Shown here: positions 1-6,726 of the stretch, piece by piece
Numbering within the stretch: position 1 is the first letter of the stretch
Layout: every line of letters starts with the position of its first letter
Program-made: the position numbers and the translations under genes
Notes under the pieces: model-generated
Seen by the model: the letters and a program-made list of their open reading frames with translations, nothing else
Database searches by the model: none
What the model was told of the DNA's origin: nothing
NCBI GenBank assembly: GCA_929200295.1
Contig: CAKMZE010000001.1
Coordinates: forward strand, 1 to 9,797
Direction: 5' to 3'
DNA length: 9,797 bases
Origin: an uncultured Alphaproteobacteria bacterium
GTDB taxonomy: Bacteria > Pseudomonadota > Alphaproteobacteria > Rhodobacterales > Rhodobacteraceae

Positions 1-358
1 AACCGCAATCGTGTTTTGGTTTGCGATCACGTCGAGCATGCTTTCGCTGTTCACAGCGCCATTTGGCTGGGTGATCCCGCCATTGGCTGATGGGTTGATG
101 CTGGTCTGTGCGGGGCTAGTCGGCAGTGTGGGGCAAATCCTACTGACCACCAGCTACCGCTATGCAGATGCATCGTTACTGGCGCCGTTTGATTACACGT
201 CGCTTATTTTAGCGCTCTTGGTCGGATATTTCGTGTTTTCCGAAGTACCGACAGTGACCATGCTGATCGGGGCTGCTGTGGTGATCTTTGCCGGGTTACT
301 TGTGATCTGGCGCGAGCGGCGGCTTGGGTTGTTGGAGCGGCGCAAAACCATTGTATGA
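1..358 (+). CDS. EamA/DMT-family transporter, C-terminal part (5' end outside window)
   Basis: This is the end of an inner-membrane transporter of the drug/metabolite (EamA) superfamily. The reading frame is already open at base 2 and ends with TGA at 356-358, so about 118 residues are visible. They hold roughly four hydrophobic segments, approximately the C-terminal EamA repeat. The region around YRYADASLLAPFDYTSLI followed by an F-S-E turn is the signature of the last helices in this family (a Y-R-Y-A then A-P-F-x-Y-T pattern). The protein ends in a short basic tail (WRERR). GTG at 11 is an internal codon and not a start. Substrates vary widely across the family and none can be assigned. 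The gene converges on ilvE with 19 nt between stop codons. Its last codons form one arm of an inverted repeat. Confidence 0.85.
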   Translation, partial: TAIVFWFAITSSMLSLFTAPFGWVIPPLADGLMLVCAGLVGSVGQILLTTSYRYADASLLAPFDYTSLILALLVGYFVFSEVPTVTMLIGAAVVIFAGLLVIWRERRLGLLERRKTIV

Positions 359-367
359 TTTTGCGCC
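339..367. terminator. Inverted repeat between convergent transporter and ilvE genes, possible bidirectional terminator
   Basis: GGCGCAAAA at 339-347 pairs perfectly (9 bp) with TTTTGCGCC at 359-367 across an 11-nt loop. The loop contains the transporter stop codon. The hairpin sits at the junction of two convergent genes, where a shared terminator is expected. Neither strand has a U-tract directly after the stem, so this is not a textbook intrinsic terminator. It may act as a transcript-end stabiliser or be coincidental. Confidence 0.45.
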
Positions 368-377
368 CTTGGGGGGG

Positions 378-1244
378 TTAAGCCCGCACCAGCTTTTCAT
401 AGCTTTCAGAGACATCGAGGGTGAGCGCGCCAACCTCAAAATTATAATCGCCAATTTGCCCAACAGGTGTGACCTCGGCTGCGGTACCTGTCAGCCAGCA
501 TTGTTCAAAGCTCTCAAGCTCTGCCGCTTCAATGCGGCGCTCATGGACTGTGATGCCTTTGCCCTTGAGCATTTTGATTACGGTCTGACGGGTAATCCCA
601 TTGAGAAAGCAATCAGCCAGTGGGGTGTGGACCTCACCGTCTTTGACAAAGAAGATATTGGCACCTGTGGCTTCGGCAATATAGCCCCGATAGTCAAACA
701 TCATCGCGTCCGAGCAGCCTTTGGCCTCGGCTGCGTGTTTTGACATGGTGCAAATCATATAAAGCCCGGCGGCTTTTGCCTCATGCGGGATGGTTGCAGG
801 GTCAGGGCGGCGCCATTTGGCGATATCAAGCTTTGCGCCTTTGGTTTTTGCATCGCCATAGTAGTTGCCCCAATGCCAAACCGCGATGGCCAGGCGCACT
901 GGATTGCGCTCAGCCGCGACGCCCATATCCTCGCCTGCGCCACGCCATGCGACGGGGCGCACGTATGCATCTGTGAGACCATTGGCCTCAAGCGTGGCCA
1001 TTTTGGCGGCGTTGATCTCTTCGACCGAATAGGGAATTTCAAAATCGAGACATTGGGCAGAGAATTTCAAACGCTCAGAATGCGCGGTTGATTCAAAGAT
1101 TTTACCTGAATAGCACCGCTCGCCTTCAAAGACAGACGAGGCATAATGCATCGCATGGGTCAGGATATGAACCTGCGCATCGCGCCACTCAATCAGTTTT
1201 CCATCCATCCAAATTTTGCCATCACGATCATCATAGCCAGCCAT
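378..1244 (-). CDS. ilvE: Branched-chain amino acid aminotransferase (PLP fold type IV)
   Basis: This cytoplasmic enzyme transfers the amino group between glutamate and the 2-oxo acids of valine, leucine and isoleucine, the last step of their synthesis. The protein is 288 aa. The N-terminus carries the family pattern THAMHYASSVFEGER (residues about 29-43). The PLP-binding lysine is in EAKAAG (K157). Cofactor-binding motifs are IAEATGANIFFV (about 189-200) and GTAAEVTPVG (from about 253). ATG at 1244 was chosen because AGGAGA (minus strand, 1250-1255) lies 5 nt upstream and the protein then starts MAGYDDRDGKIW, as related proteins do. The frame stays open 22 codons further up to 1310, but I see no supporting ribosome site there. 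The gene is divergent from petP; no convincing promoter for it is visible, only a weak TTAGCG/AACAAT pair. A D-amino acid or aminodeoxychorismate enzyme is a less likely alternative. Confidence 0.95.
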   Translation of the reverse strand: MAGYDDRDGKIWMDGKLIEWRDAQVHILTHAMHYASSVFEGERCYSGKIFESTAHSERLKFSAQCLDFEIPYSVEEINAAKMATLEANGLTDAYVRPVAWRGAGEDMGVAAERNPVRLAIAVWHWGNYYGDAKTKGAKLDIAKWRRPDPATIPHEAKAAGLYMICTMSKHAAEAKGCSDAMMFDYRGYIAEATGANIFFVKDGEVHTPLADCFLNGITRQTVIKMLKGKGITVHERRIEAAELESFEQCWLTGTAAEVTPVGQIGDYNFEVGALTLDVSESYEKLVRA

Positions 1245-1249
1245 TTGGG

Positions 1250-1255
1250 TCTCCT
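1250..1255 (-). promoter_or_regulatory. Ribosome binding site that fixes the ilvE start
   Basis: Read on the minus strand this is AGGAGA, 5 nt before ATG at 1244. It supports the 288-residue form over the 310-residue open frame. Confidence 0.75.
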
Positions 1256-1291
1256 GTGGTTTTTGCATTCGTTTCGCAAAAAGGTCCGATG

Positions 1292-1320
1292 TGGACATAT
1301 TGTTGCGCAAAATCTATAAA
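1292..1320 (+). promoter_or_regulatory. Sigma70-like promoter for petP-petR
   Basis: TGGACA (1292-1297) matches the -35 consensus at 5 of 6 positions. TATAAA (1315-1320) matches the -10 consensus at 5 of 6. The spacer is the ideal 17 bp. Transcription would begin near 1327, giving a leader of about 64 nt to the preferred petP start. The spacer contains the 8-bp palindrome TTGCGCAA (1303-1310), well placed for an operator. This is predicted from sequence only. Confidence 0.6.
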
Positions 1321-1378
1321 TCGCTAACAGGGACGTCTTGGAATGTCAACAAAGCTGACGTATTGTGATGAGACAGGC

Positions 1379-1384
1379 GAGGAG
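1379..1384 (+). promoter_or_regulatory. Ribosome binding site that fixes the petP start
   Basis: GAGGAG lies 6 nt before ATG at 1391. The upstream in-frame ATG at 1343 has only a poor AGGGA near the predicted 5' end of the mRNA, so the shorter protein is preferred. Confidence 0.7.
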
Positions 1385-1390
1385 TATTTT

Positions 1391-1903
1391 ATGACACAAG
1401 GGGTGCCATTGCCCAAAGGGCAAGCGCTGTTGTTTTTAACAGATGAGCAGCTGCGCAAAGGTATCGAAGCGATGTTCTTTGCCTACCGTGGGTTTACGGC
1501 GGACCCGGATCGGATTTTAGCGACAAAGGATTATGGGCGTGCGCATCACCGCGCTATTCATTTCATTCACCGCAGCCCCGGGACTACGGTGAATAATCTT
1601 CTTGGAATTTTGGGCGTAACCAAGCAGTCGCTCAACCGTGTTTTGCGCAAACTTGTTGAAGACGGGCTTGTCGTGAGCCGTGTTGGCACGCAAGATAAAC
1701 GCGAGCGGCATTTGTATCTTACGGATGATGGTATCGGTTTTGAGCGCGCCTTGTCTGATGCGCAAACGGCGCGTATGCGCGGTGCCTACCGCGCGGCAGG
1801 ACCCGAGGCCGTTGCTGGGTTTCGGCGCGTGCTCGAGGCGATGATGGATGAAGAGATGCGCCATCATTATGATGGGTTGAGGGATAAAACAGATGACAGT
1901 TGA
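1391..1903 (+). CDS. petP: MarR-family winged-helix regulator, PetP type
   Basis: This is a cytoplasmic DNA-binding regulator of 170 aa. After the start MTQGVPLPKG it has a helical region with the stretch LRKGIEAMFFAYRGFTADPD. The MarR winged helix follows: TVNNLLGILGVTKQSLNRVL is helix-turn-helix, and RKLVEDGLVVSRVGTQDKRE then HLYLTDDG are recognition helix and wing. In this family the reported genetic partner is PetR, an OmpR-type regulator, and here petR follows with an 11-nt overlap, so the two are probably co-translated. In Rhodobacter capsulatus the homologous pair lies upstream of the cytochrome bc1 genes petABC (established literature); no bc1 gene is present here. An alternative start at 1343 would add 16 residues. 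The target operator is unknown; the palindrome at 1303-1310 suggests autoregulation (inference). The assignment rests on the MarR motifs plus the coupling to petR. Confidence 0.88.
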   Translation: MTQGVPLPKGQALLFLTDEQLRKGIEAMFFAYRGFTADPDRILATKDYGRAHHRAIHFIHRSPGTTVNNLLGILGVTKQSLNRVLRKLVEDGLVVSRVGTQDKRERHLYLTDDGIGFERALSDAQTARMRGAYRAAGPEAVAGFRRVLEAMMDEEMRHHYDGLRDKTDDS

Positions 1904-2603
1904 GACGCCCCATCTTTTAATTGTGGATGATGATGAACGTATTCGCGAGCTTTTGAAAAAGTTCCTTTTGCGCAATGGGTTTTTGGTGAGCACCGCGCGG
2001 GATGCGACCCATGCGCGGCGGATTTTATCTGGGCTTGCCTTTGATATGATCGTGCTGGATGTGATGATGCCGGGCGAGGATGGCGTGCATTTTTGTCGTG
2101 ATCTGCGCGAAACGTTACTGACGCCTGTGCTGCTTTTGACCGCGAAGGCGGAGATTGACGATCGGATCTTAGGGCTTGAGGCGGGCGCGGATGATTATCT
2201 GGCAAAGCCGTTTGAACCCAAAGAGCTGTTGTTGCGGATCAATGCGATTTTGCGACGGGTGCCCGCTGATGAGCCCGCTGAGATCGCGCCAAAGCTCCTT
2301 TATCTGGGGCCTGTACGCTATGATATCGGGCGCGGTGAGATGTGGAAGGATGACGCGCTTGTTAAGTTGACGGCCACAGAAAGCCAGTTGATGCGGATTT
2401 TTGCGCGCGCACCGGGCGAGGCAATGTCACGTGCGCGGCTTGTCGAAGAGCTGAGCCGATCCGGTGAGCAGACCCAAGAGCGGGCGGTAGATGTGCAGAT
2501 CACGCGGCTACGCCGCAAGGTGGAAGCGGACCCGAAGCAACCGCGTTATTTGCAAACGGTGCGTGGGGCAGGCTATATGCTGTCCCCAGATTTAGCGCGG
2601 TAG
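1893..2603 (+). CDS. petR: OmpR/PhoB-family response regulator, PetR type
   Basis: This is a two-component response regulator of 236 aa. Residues 7-121 form the receiver domain: acidic pocket D12-D13-D14, phospho-acceptor D56 in IVLDVMMPGEDG, switch T83 and invariant K105 in LAKPF. Residues about 134-231 are an OmpR-type winged helix ending in the RRKVE, YLQTVRGAGYML signature. All catalytic residues are present, so phosphorylation is expected, but no histidine kinase gene lies in the window. The start overlaps the end of petP by 11 nt, with GAGGGA just upstream as a ribosome site inside petP. R. capsulatus PetR was reported as required for photosynthetic and respiratory growth (established knowledge); what it controls here cannot be read from sequence. 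A hairpin follows the stop codon, so the petPR unit probably ends there. Confidence 0.92.
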   Translation: MTVETPHLLIVDDDERIRELLKKFLLRNGFLVSTARDATHARRILSGLAFDMIVLDVMMPGEDGVHFCRDLRETLLTPVLLLTAKAEIDDRILGLEAGADDYLAKPFEPKELLLRINAILRRVPADEPAEIAPKLLYLGPVRYDIGRGEMWKDDALVKLTATESQLMRIFARAPGEAMSRARLVEELSRSGEQTQERAVDVQITRLRRKVEADPKQPRYLQTVRGAGYMLSPDLAR

Positions 2604-2611
2604 TTTCTATT

Positions 2612-2642
2612 AAAATGAGCGCCTTTGGCGCATTATATTTTG
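2612..2642 (+). terminator. Probable intrinsic terminator after petR
   Basis: GCGCC (2619-2623) pairs with GGCGC (2627-2631) around a TTT loop. An outer AAT/ATT pairing adds 3 bp if GA is bulged. The sequence after the stem is AT-rich (ATTATATTTT). The G+C-rich stem plus T-containing tail nine bases after the petR stop fits a terminator, although the T-run is interrupted. Confidence 0.5.
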
Positions 2643-2705
2643 GCTCTATTTGGCTGATGGACGAAAGGGCTGTAGGCGTACTCGCGATTTGAGAGGAAGA
2701 TCAAG

Positions 2706-3629
2706 ATGGCAACAGCTGTGGTAAGCCACAAGGCGTGTTTTAACCACATCACACCGCCAGGGCACCCTGAGCAGGTGGCGCGCCTTGATGCGGTTTTGAC
2801 GGCGTTGGACGATTTAGAGCTGGTGCATGTGCAGGCCCCAATGGCCGCAGAGGATGATCTATTGCGGGCGCATCCCGCGCATCATGTGGCAGCGATAAGG
2901 GATGCAGCACCCGACGAAGGTTGGCGATCCTTGGATGCAGATACGCATATGTCAGCTGGCACGCTTGAGGCGGCGTATCGCGCGGCGGGTGGGGTTGTTC
3001 GCGCGGTTGATATGGCGCTGAGCGGCGAGGTACAAAACGCGTTTGCAGCCGTGCGACCGCCCGGACACCATGCAGAGCGCGATACGGCGATGGGGTTTTG
3101 CTTTTTCGGGAATGTGGTTGTTGGCGCGAAACATGCGCTTGATCATCACGGGCTTTCCCGCGTTGCGATTGTTGATTTCGATGTTCATCATGGCAATGGC
3201 ACGCAGGATTTGATGGAGGATGACCCGCGGATATTATTTTGCTCGACCCATCAATCACCGCTTTATCCGGGCACAGGGCAGGCCCATGAGGTGGGTGTGG
3301 ATAATGTGCTGAATGTGCCATTGGCCGAAGGCACCGGGTCGCAGGGGTTTCGCGCCGTGATGCAAAATCAGGTTTTACCGCGCGTGGATGATTTTGCACC
3401 TGAGCTGATCATTATTTCGGCAGGTTTTGATGCGCATGCGGCGGATCCTCTTGCTGGTTTGATGCTGACCACAGATGATTTTGCTTGGGTCACCCACCAG
3501 CTTTGTGATCTGGCAGAGCGCCATTGTGATGGGCGCGTTGTGTCGAGCCTTGAGGGTGGTTATGATCTTGAGGCGCTCGGGGCTTCGGCACGGGCCCATG
3601 TCGCAGTATTAGAGGAACGAAGCAGATGA
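2706..3629 (+). CDS. Histone deacetylase / acetylpolyamine amidohydrolase family zinc deacetylase
   Basis: This is a zinc-dependent amidohydrolase of 307 aa that probably removes acetyl groups from a small-molecule or protein substrate in the cytoplasm. Every family motif is intact: RPPGHHAE with the paired histidines H121/H122, DFDVHHGNGTQ (about 157-167), HQSPLYPGTG, SAGFDAHAADPL, and LEGGYDL with Y286 as the transition-state tyrosine. Zinc ligands by family alignment are D159, H161 and D242. The length and motifs fit bacterial class II HDAC-like proteins, which include acetylpolyamine hydrolases. A purine-rich AGAGGAAG precedes the ATG. The stop codon overlaps the xseB start (ATGA), so the two are translationally coupled. 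The substrate is not predictable; acetylated polyamines, or acetyl-lysine on an enzyme as for AcuC, are the usual candidates. I could not find a clear promoter in the 102 bases upstream. Confidence 0.9.
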   Translation: MATAVVSHKACFNHITPPGHPEQVARLDAVLTALDDLELVHVQAPMAAEDDLLRAHPAHHVAAIRDAAPDEGWRSLDADTHMSAGTLEAAYRAAGGVVRAVDMALSGEVQNAFAAVRPPGHHAERDTAMGFCFFGNVVVGAKHALDHHGLSRVAIVDFDVHHGNGTQDLMEDDPRILFCSTHQSPLYPGTGQAHEVGVDNVLNVPLAEGTGSQGFRAVMQNQVLPRVDDFAPELIIISAGFDAHAADPLAGLMLTTDDFAWVTHQLCDLAERHCDGRVVSSLEGGYDLEALGASARAHVAVLEERSR

Positions 3630-3862
3630 GCGATGCAGATATTACACAGATGAATTTTGAGCAAGCAATGCAAGCGTTGGAAACGGTTGTGGGGCAGCTT
3701 GAACGGGGCGATGTGGCGCTTGATGAAAGCATCGCGCTTTATGAGCGCGGTGCGCAGCTCAAAGCGCATTGTGAGGCCAAGCTGAAAGATGCTGAAGAAA
3801 AGGTCGCTAAGATCACTTTGAGTGATGGCGTGCCAACAGGGACGGCGCCTTTGGATGGCTGA
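3626..3862 (+). CDS. xseB: Exodeoxyribonuclease VII small subunit
   Basis: This small (78 aa), mostly helical protein binds several copies per large subunit (XseA) to form exonuclease VII, which degrades single-stranded DNA to oligonucleotides. The family core is visible: MNFEQAMQALETVVGQLERGDVALDESIALYERG, split here by the usual pattern F-E-x-A-x-x-x-L-E then L-x-x-S-x-x-L-Y-E-x-G, followed by a charged helix ending in a K-A/V-K pattern. The length is normal for XseB. The start codon overlaps the preceding stop (ATGA), and AGAGGAA sits about 9 nt before it. Its end overlaps the ispA start by 8 nt. Neighbouring ispA and dxs are a common arrangement in proteobacteria. The large subunit xseA is not in this window. 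Confidence 0.95.
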   Translation: MSDADITQMNFEQAMQALETVVGQLERGDVALDESIALYERGAQLKAHCEAKLKDAEEKVAKITLSDGVPTGTAPLDG

Positions 3863-4760
3863 TACGGTGACCGGGCATGATGCGCTGATCAAGCCCGCTA
3901 ATTTTGCCAGCATGCTTTCGTCATCAGCGGTGCATGCGCATCAAGAAACCCTTACCGCATTACAAGACCAGAATGGTGCGATTGCAGATGCGATGCGTTA
4001 TGCGGTGCAGGGCGGCAAAGGGTTCCGCGCGTTTTTGGTGATGGAAACAGCGCGGCTACATGATGTGCATCCAGATGTTGCAGGCTATGCGGCATCAGCC
4101 ATTGAATGTTTGCATGCCTATTCGCTTATTCATGATGATATGCCCTGCATGGATGATGATGACATGCGGCGTGGTCAGCCGACGGTGCACCGCAAATGGA
4201 ATGAGGCCACAGCTGTTTTGGCGGGGGATGCGTTACAGGCGTTGGCTTTTGCGCAAGTGGCGCAGGCGGGGCAAACAGACAGTGCGAAACTGAGCATGAT
4301 CCAGAGCTTTGCAGATGCGGCTGGGATTGCAGGGATGGTTGGCGGGCAGGCGCGCGATATGGCGGCGGAAACCGCAGATCAGCCACTGACATTAGACGAC
4401 ATCACAAGATTACAGGCGGGTAAAACGGGGGCATTGATCACATGGTCTGCCTTGGCCGGGCCGCGCATGGCTTGCGCCCCGCTGGATGCGCTGCGCAGAT
4501 ATGGCGATGCGATCGGGCTCGCGTTTCAAATTGCCGATGACATTCTCGATGTCGAAGGCAATGCAGACACCGTTGGTAAGGCTGTGCGCAAGGATATGCA
4601 GGCTGGAAAAGCGACATTTGTTTCGCTTCTTGGGCTTGACGCGGCAAAGAGCCGCGCAAGAGAGCTCGTGCAAGATGCGTGCGATGCACTTATTGTTTAT
4701 GGTGCTAAGGCAAATGTTCTGCAAGAAGCGGCGCATTTCATTATCAGCCGCGACAAGTAG
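3855..4760 (+). CDS. ispA: Polyprenyl diphosphate synthase (farnesyl/geranyl diphosphate synthase)
   Basis: This cytoplasmic prenyltransferase condenses isopentenyl diphosphate with dimethylallyl and geranyl diphosphate, giving the C15 precursor of quinones, undecaprenyl phosphate and carotenoids. The protein is 301 aa from ATG at 3855. The basic substrate-binding stretch GGKGFRAFLV comes first. The first aspartate-rich motif is DDMPCMDDDDMRRG (D94, D95, D100, with the two-residue insert typical of bacterial FPP synthases), and the second is DDILD (D228, D229, D232). The C-terminal KATFVSLLGLDAA stretch is also typical. ATG at 3855 overlaps the xseB stop by 8 nt, which supports coupling. The frame runs open to ATG at 3822 inside xseB, but that start would overlap more and has no family support. 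The ribosome site is weak (AGGGA about 12 nt away), so expression probably depends on xseB translation. A geranylgeranyl synthase is possible but less likely. Confidence 0.92.
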   Translation: MADTVTGHDALIKPANFASMLSSSAVHAHQETLTALQDQNGAIADAMRYAVQGGKGFRAFLVMETARLHDVHPDVAGYAASAIECLHAYSLIHDDMPCMDDDDMRRGQPTVHRKWNEATAVLAGDALQALAFAQVAQAGQTDSAKLSMIQSFADAAGIAGMVGGQARDMAAETADQPLTLDDITRLQAGKTGALITWSALAGPRMACAPLDALRRYGDAIGLAFQIADDILDVEGNADTVGKAVRKDMQAGKATFVSLLGLDAAKSRARELVQDACDALIVYGAKANVLQEAAHFIISRDK

Positions 4761-4772
4761 AAAGACTGGGAT

Positions 4773-6707
4773 ATGTCGAACCGCCCTGAAACGCCAACAC
4801 TTGATCAGGTAAAAACCCCCGCAGATATGAAGGGGCTATCTGATGCAGCGCTCTGTCGTCTTGCTGATGAGCTGCGGGCTGAGACGATCTCGGCCGTGTC
4901 AGAAACGGGCGGGCACCTGGGCGCAGGGCTGGGTGTTGTTGAGTTGACGGTCGCGCTGCATGCGGTTTTTGAGGCGCCAAAGGACAAGATCATTTGGGAC
5001 GTGTCCCATCAATGCTACCCGCATAAAATTTTGACAGGACGGCGTGATCGGATCCGAACATTGCGGACAAAGGATGGATTGTCCGGTTTTACAAAGCGAT
5101 CAGAAAGCCCCTATGACCCATTTGGTGCCGCACATTCGAGCACATCGATTTCGGCCGCGTTAGGCTTTGCCGTTGCACGTGATTTGGGTGGTGTGACCGA
5201 AGAAGGCGTTGGTGACGCGATTGCCGTCATTGGCGATGGGTCGCTCTCTGCTGGTATGGCCTATGAGGCAATGAACAACGCGGGGCATCTCAAAAAGCGT
5301 CTTATCGTGATCTTGAATGATAATGAGATGTCGATTGCCCCGCCTGTTGGGGCGATGTCGTCTTATCTGTCGCGTTTATACGCGGGAGAACCATTTCAAG
5401 AGCTGAAAGCCGCGGCCAAGGGGGCGGTGTCGCTTTTGCCAGAACCGTTTCGCGAGGGCGCGCGCCGGGCCAAGGATATGGTCAAGCATATGACGGTTGG
5501 TGGCACCTTGTTCGAAGAACTGGGGTTCTCATATCTTGGGCCGATTGATGGGCACGATATGGAACAGCTGCTTTCTGTTCTGCGCACGGTTAAAGAGCGG
5601 GCAACTGGGCCGATTATTATTCATACGATCACCCAAAAGGGTAAGGGGTTCGCACCGGCTGAGGCAGCGCAGGACAAGGGGCACGCAACAGCAAAGTTTG
5701 ACGTCGTCACAGGCAAGCAGAAAAAGCAGCCTAGCAATGCGCCGAGCTATACATCTGTTTTTGCTGAAAGCCTGCTCAAGCATGCAGCCGATGACCCAAA
5801 AATTTGTGCGATCACAGCAGCGATGCCAGATGGCACAGGGCTTGCCAAATTTATGGAGCGCTATGCGAGCCGTTGTTTTGACGTCGGCATTGCAGAGCAA
5901 CATGCTGTGACATTTGCAGCTGGGCTTGCGGCGGGCGGGATGCGCCCGTTTTGCGCGCTTTATTCGACGTTTCTACAGCGCGGGTATGATCAGGTTGTGC
6001 ATGATGTCGCGCTCCAGCGCTTGCCTGTGCGGTTTGCAATAGACCGCGCTGGGCTTGTTGGTGCAGATGGGGCGACCCACGCGGGGGCTTTTGACATCGC
6101 ATTTCTCGCAAACCTGCCAGATTTTGTTGTAATGGCTGCCGCGGACGAGGCCGAGCTGGTGCGCATGGTTGCCACCGCAGCTGCCTATGATGACGGGCCG
6201 ATTGCGTTTCGCTTCCCGCGTGGTGAGGGGGTGGGTGTTGAAATCCCTGAAACGGCTGAGCCGCTTACGATAGGAAAAGGCCGGATCGTTGAAGAAGGCA
6301 CGGGCGTGGCACTTTTATCCTTTGGCACACGCCTGCAAGAGGTCACATTGGCAAGCGAAAGCTTGCGCGCCCGTGGGATCACCCCAACCGTGGCGGATGC
6401 ACGATTTGCAAAGCCGCTGGACCGCGAGATGATCCGTGATCTTGCCGCACGTCATGAGGCGTTGATCACCATTGAAGAGGGCGCTGTTGGCGGCTTTGGT
6501 TCTCATGTCGCACAGCTTTTATCGGATGAAGGCGTGTTTGATCGCGGGCTCAAATTCCGGTCAATGACATTGCCTGATACGTTTATCGATCACGCAAACC
6601 CGCGGGATATGTATGCGGCCGCAAACCTAAATGCAGAGCATATCATTGCAAAAACATTGCAGGTTCTAGGCGCTGTCCCAATGCAAGGTGTTGGCTCAGC
6701 TTCATAA
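4773..6707 (+). CDS. dxs: 1-deoxy-D-xylulose-5-phosphate synthase
   Basis: This thiamine-diphosphate enzyme joins pyruvate and glyceraldehyde 3-phosphate to make DXP, the first step of the MEP pathway and a flux-controlling one. The protein is 644 aa, the normal length. Domain I holds GGHLGAGLG (H48 region) and the TPP/Mg motif starting GDGSLSAGM (G154) and ending N-D-N (182-184). GFSYLGPIDGHD (251-262) lies at the domain junction. KGHATAKFD contains H304. Domain II has DVGIAEQHAVT with catalytic E375 and DRAGLVGADGATH. The start fits related proteins (MSNRPETPTLDQV), though only a weak CTGGG ribosome site precedes it, 12 nt after ispA. Two strongly conserved glycines are replaced: S78 in WDVSHQ (usually DVGHQ) and A120 in FGAAHSSTS (usually G-H-S-S). 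Some phototrophic relatives carry a second dxs copy; whether this genome does is unknown. Confidence 0.96.
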   Translation: MSNRPETPTLDQVKTPADMKGLSDAALCRLADELRAETISAVSETGGHLGAGLGVVELTVALHAVFEAPKDKIIWDVSHQCYPHKILTGRRDRIRTLRTKDGLSGFTKRSESPYDPFGAAHSSTSISAALGFAVARDLGGVTEEGVGDAIAVIGDGSLSAGMAYEAMNNAGHLKKRLIVILNDNEMSIAPPVGAMSSYLSRLYAGEPFQELKAAAKGAVSLLPEPFREGARRAKDMVKHMTVGGTLFEELGFSYLGPIDGHDMEQLLSVLRTVKERATGPIIIHTITQKGKGFAPAEAAQDKGHATAKFDVVTGKQKKQPSNAPSYTSVFAESLLKHAADDPKICAITAAMPDGTGLAKFMERYASRCFDVGIAEQHAVTFAAGLAAGGMRPFCALYSTFLQRGYDQVVHDVALQRLPVRFAIDRAGLVGADGATHAGAFDIAFLANLPDFVVMAAADEAELVRMVATAAAYDDGPIAFRFPRGEGVGVEIPETAEPLTIGKGRIVEEGTGVALLSFGTRLQEVTLASESLRARGITPTVADARFAKPLDREMIRDLAARHEALITIEEGAVGGFGSHVAQLLSDEGVFDRGLKFRSMTLPDTFIDHANPRDMYAAANLNAEHIIAKTLQVLGAVPMQGVGSAS

Positions 6708-6726
6708 ATATAAATCAGAGGATGAG

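Noticed and set aside
371..377. Run of seven G next to the ilvE stop, considered as a phase-variable tract
   Set aside because: It lies just outside the ilvE coding region, so slippage would not alter the protein, and a G7 run alone is weak evidence.
1517..1993. 158-codon open frame on the minus strand across petP and petR
   Set aside because: Antisense to two well-supported genes, no ribosome site that I can see, and no family features.
2604..2705. Promoter for the deacetylase operon in the petR-deacetylase gap
   Set aside because: Two TTGGCT boxes could pass for -35 elements, but neither has a -10 better than 2 of 6 at suitable spacing. A promoter probably exists but I cannot place it.
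2749..3399. Long open frame (216 codons) on the minus strand inside the deacetylase gene
   Set aside because: It lies wholly antisense to a gene with every HDAC motif intact. The product is proline/histidine/arginine-rich low-complexity sequence with no recognisable domain.
3822..3854. Upstream start for ispA inside xseB
   Set aside because: It would extend the overlap to about 40 nt and add residues (MMACQQGRRLW) without family support. ATG at 3855 gives the usual coupled overlap.
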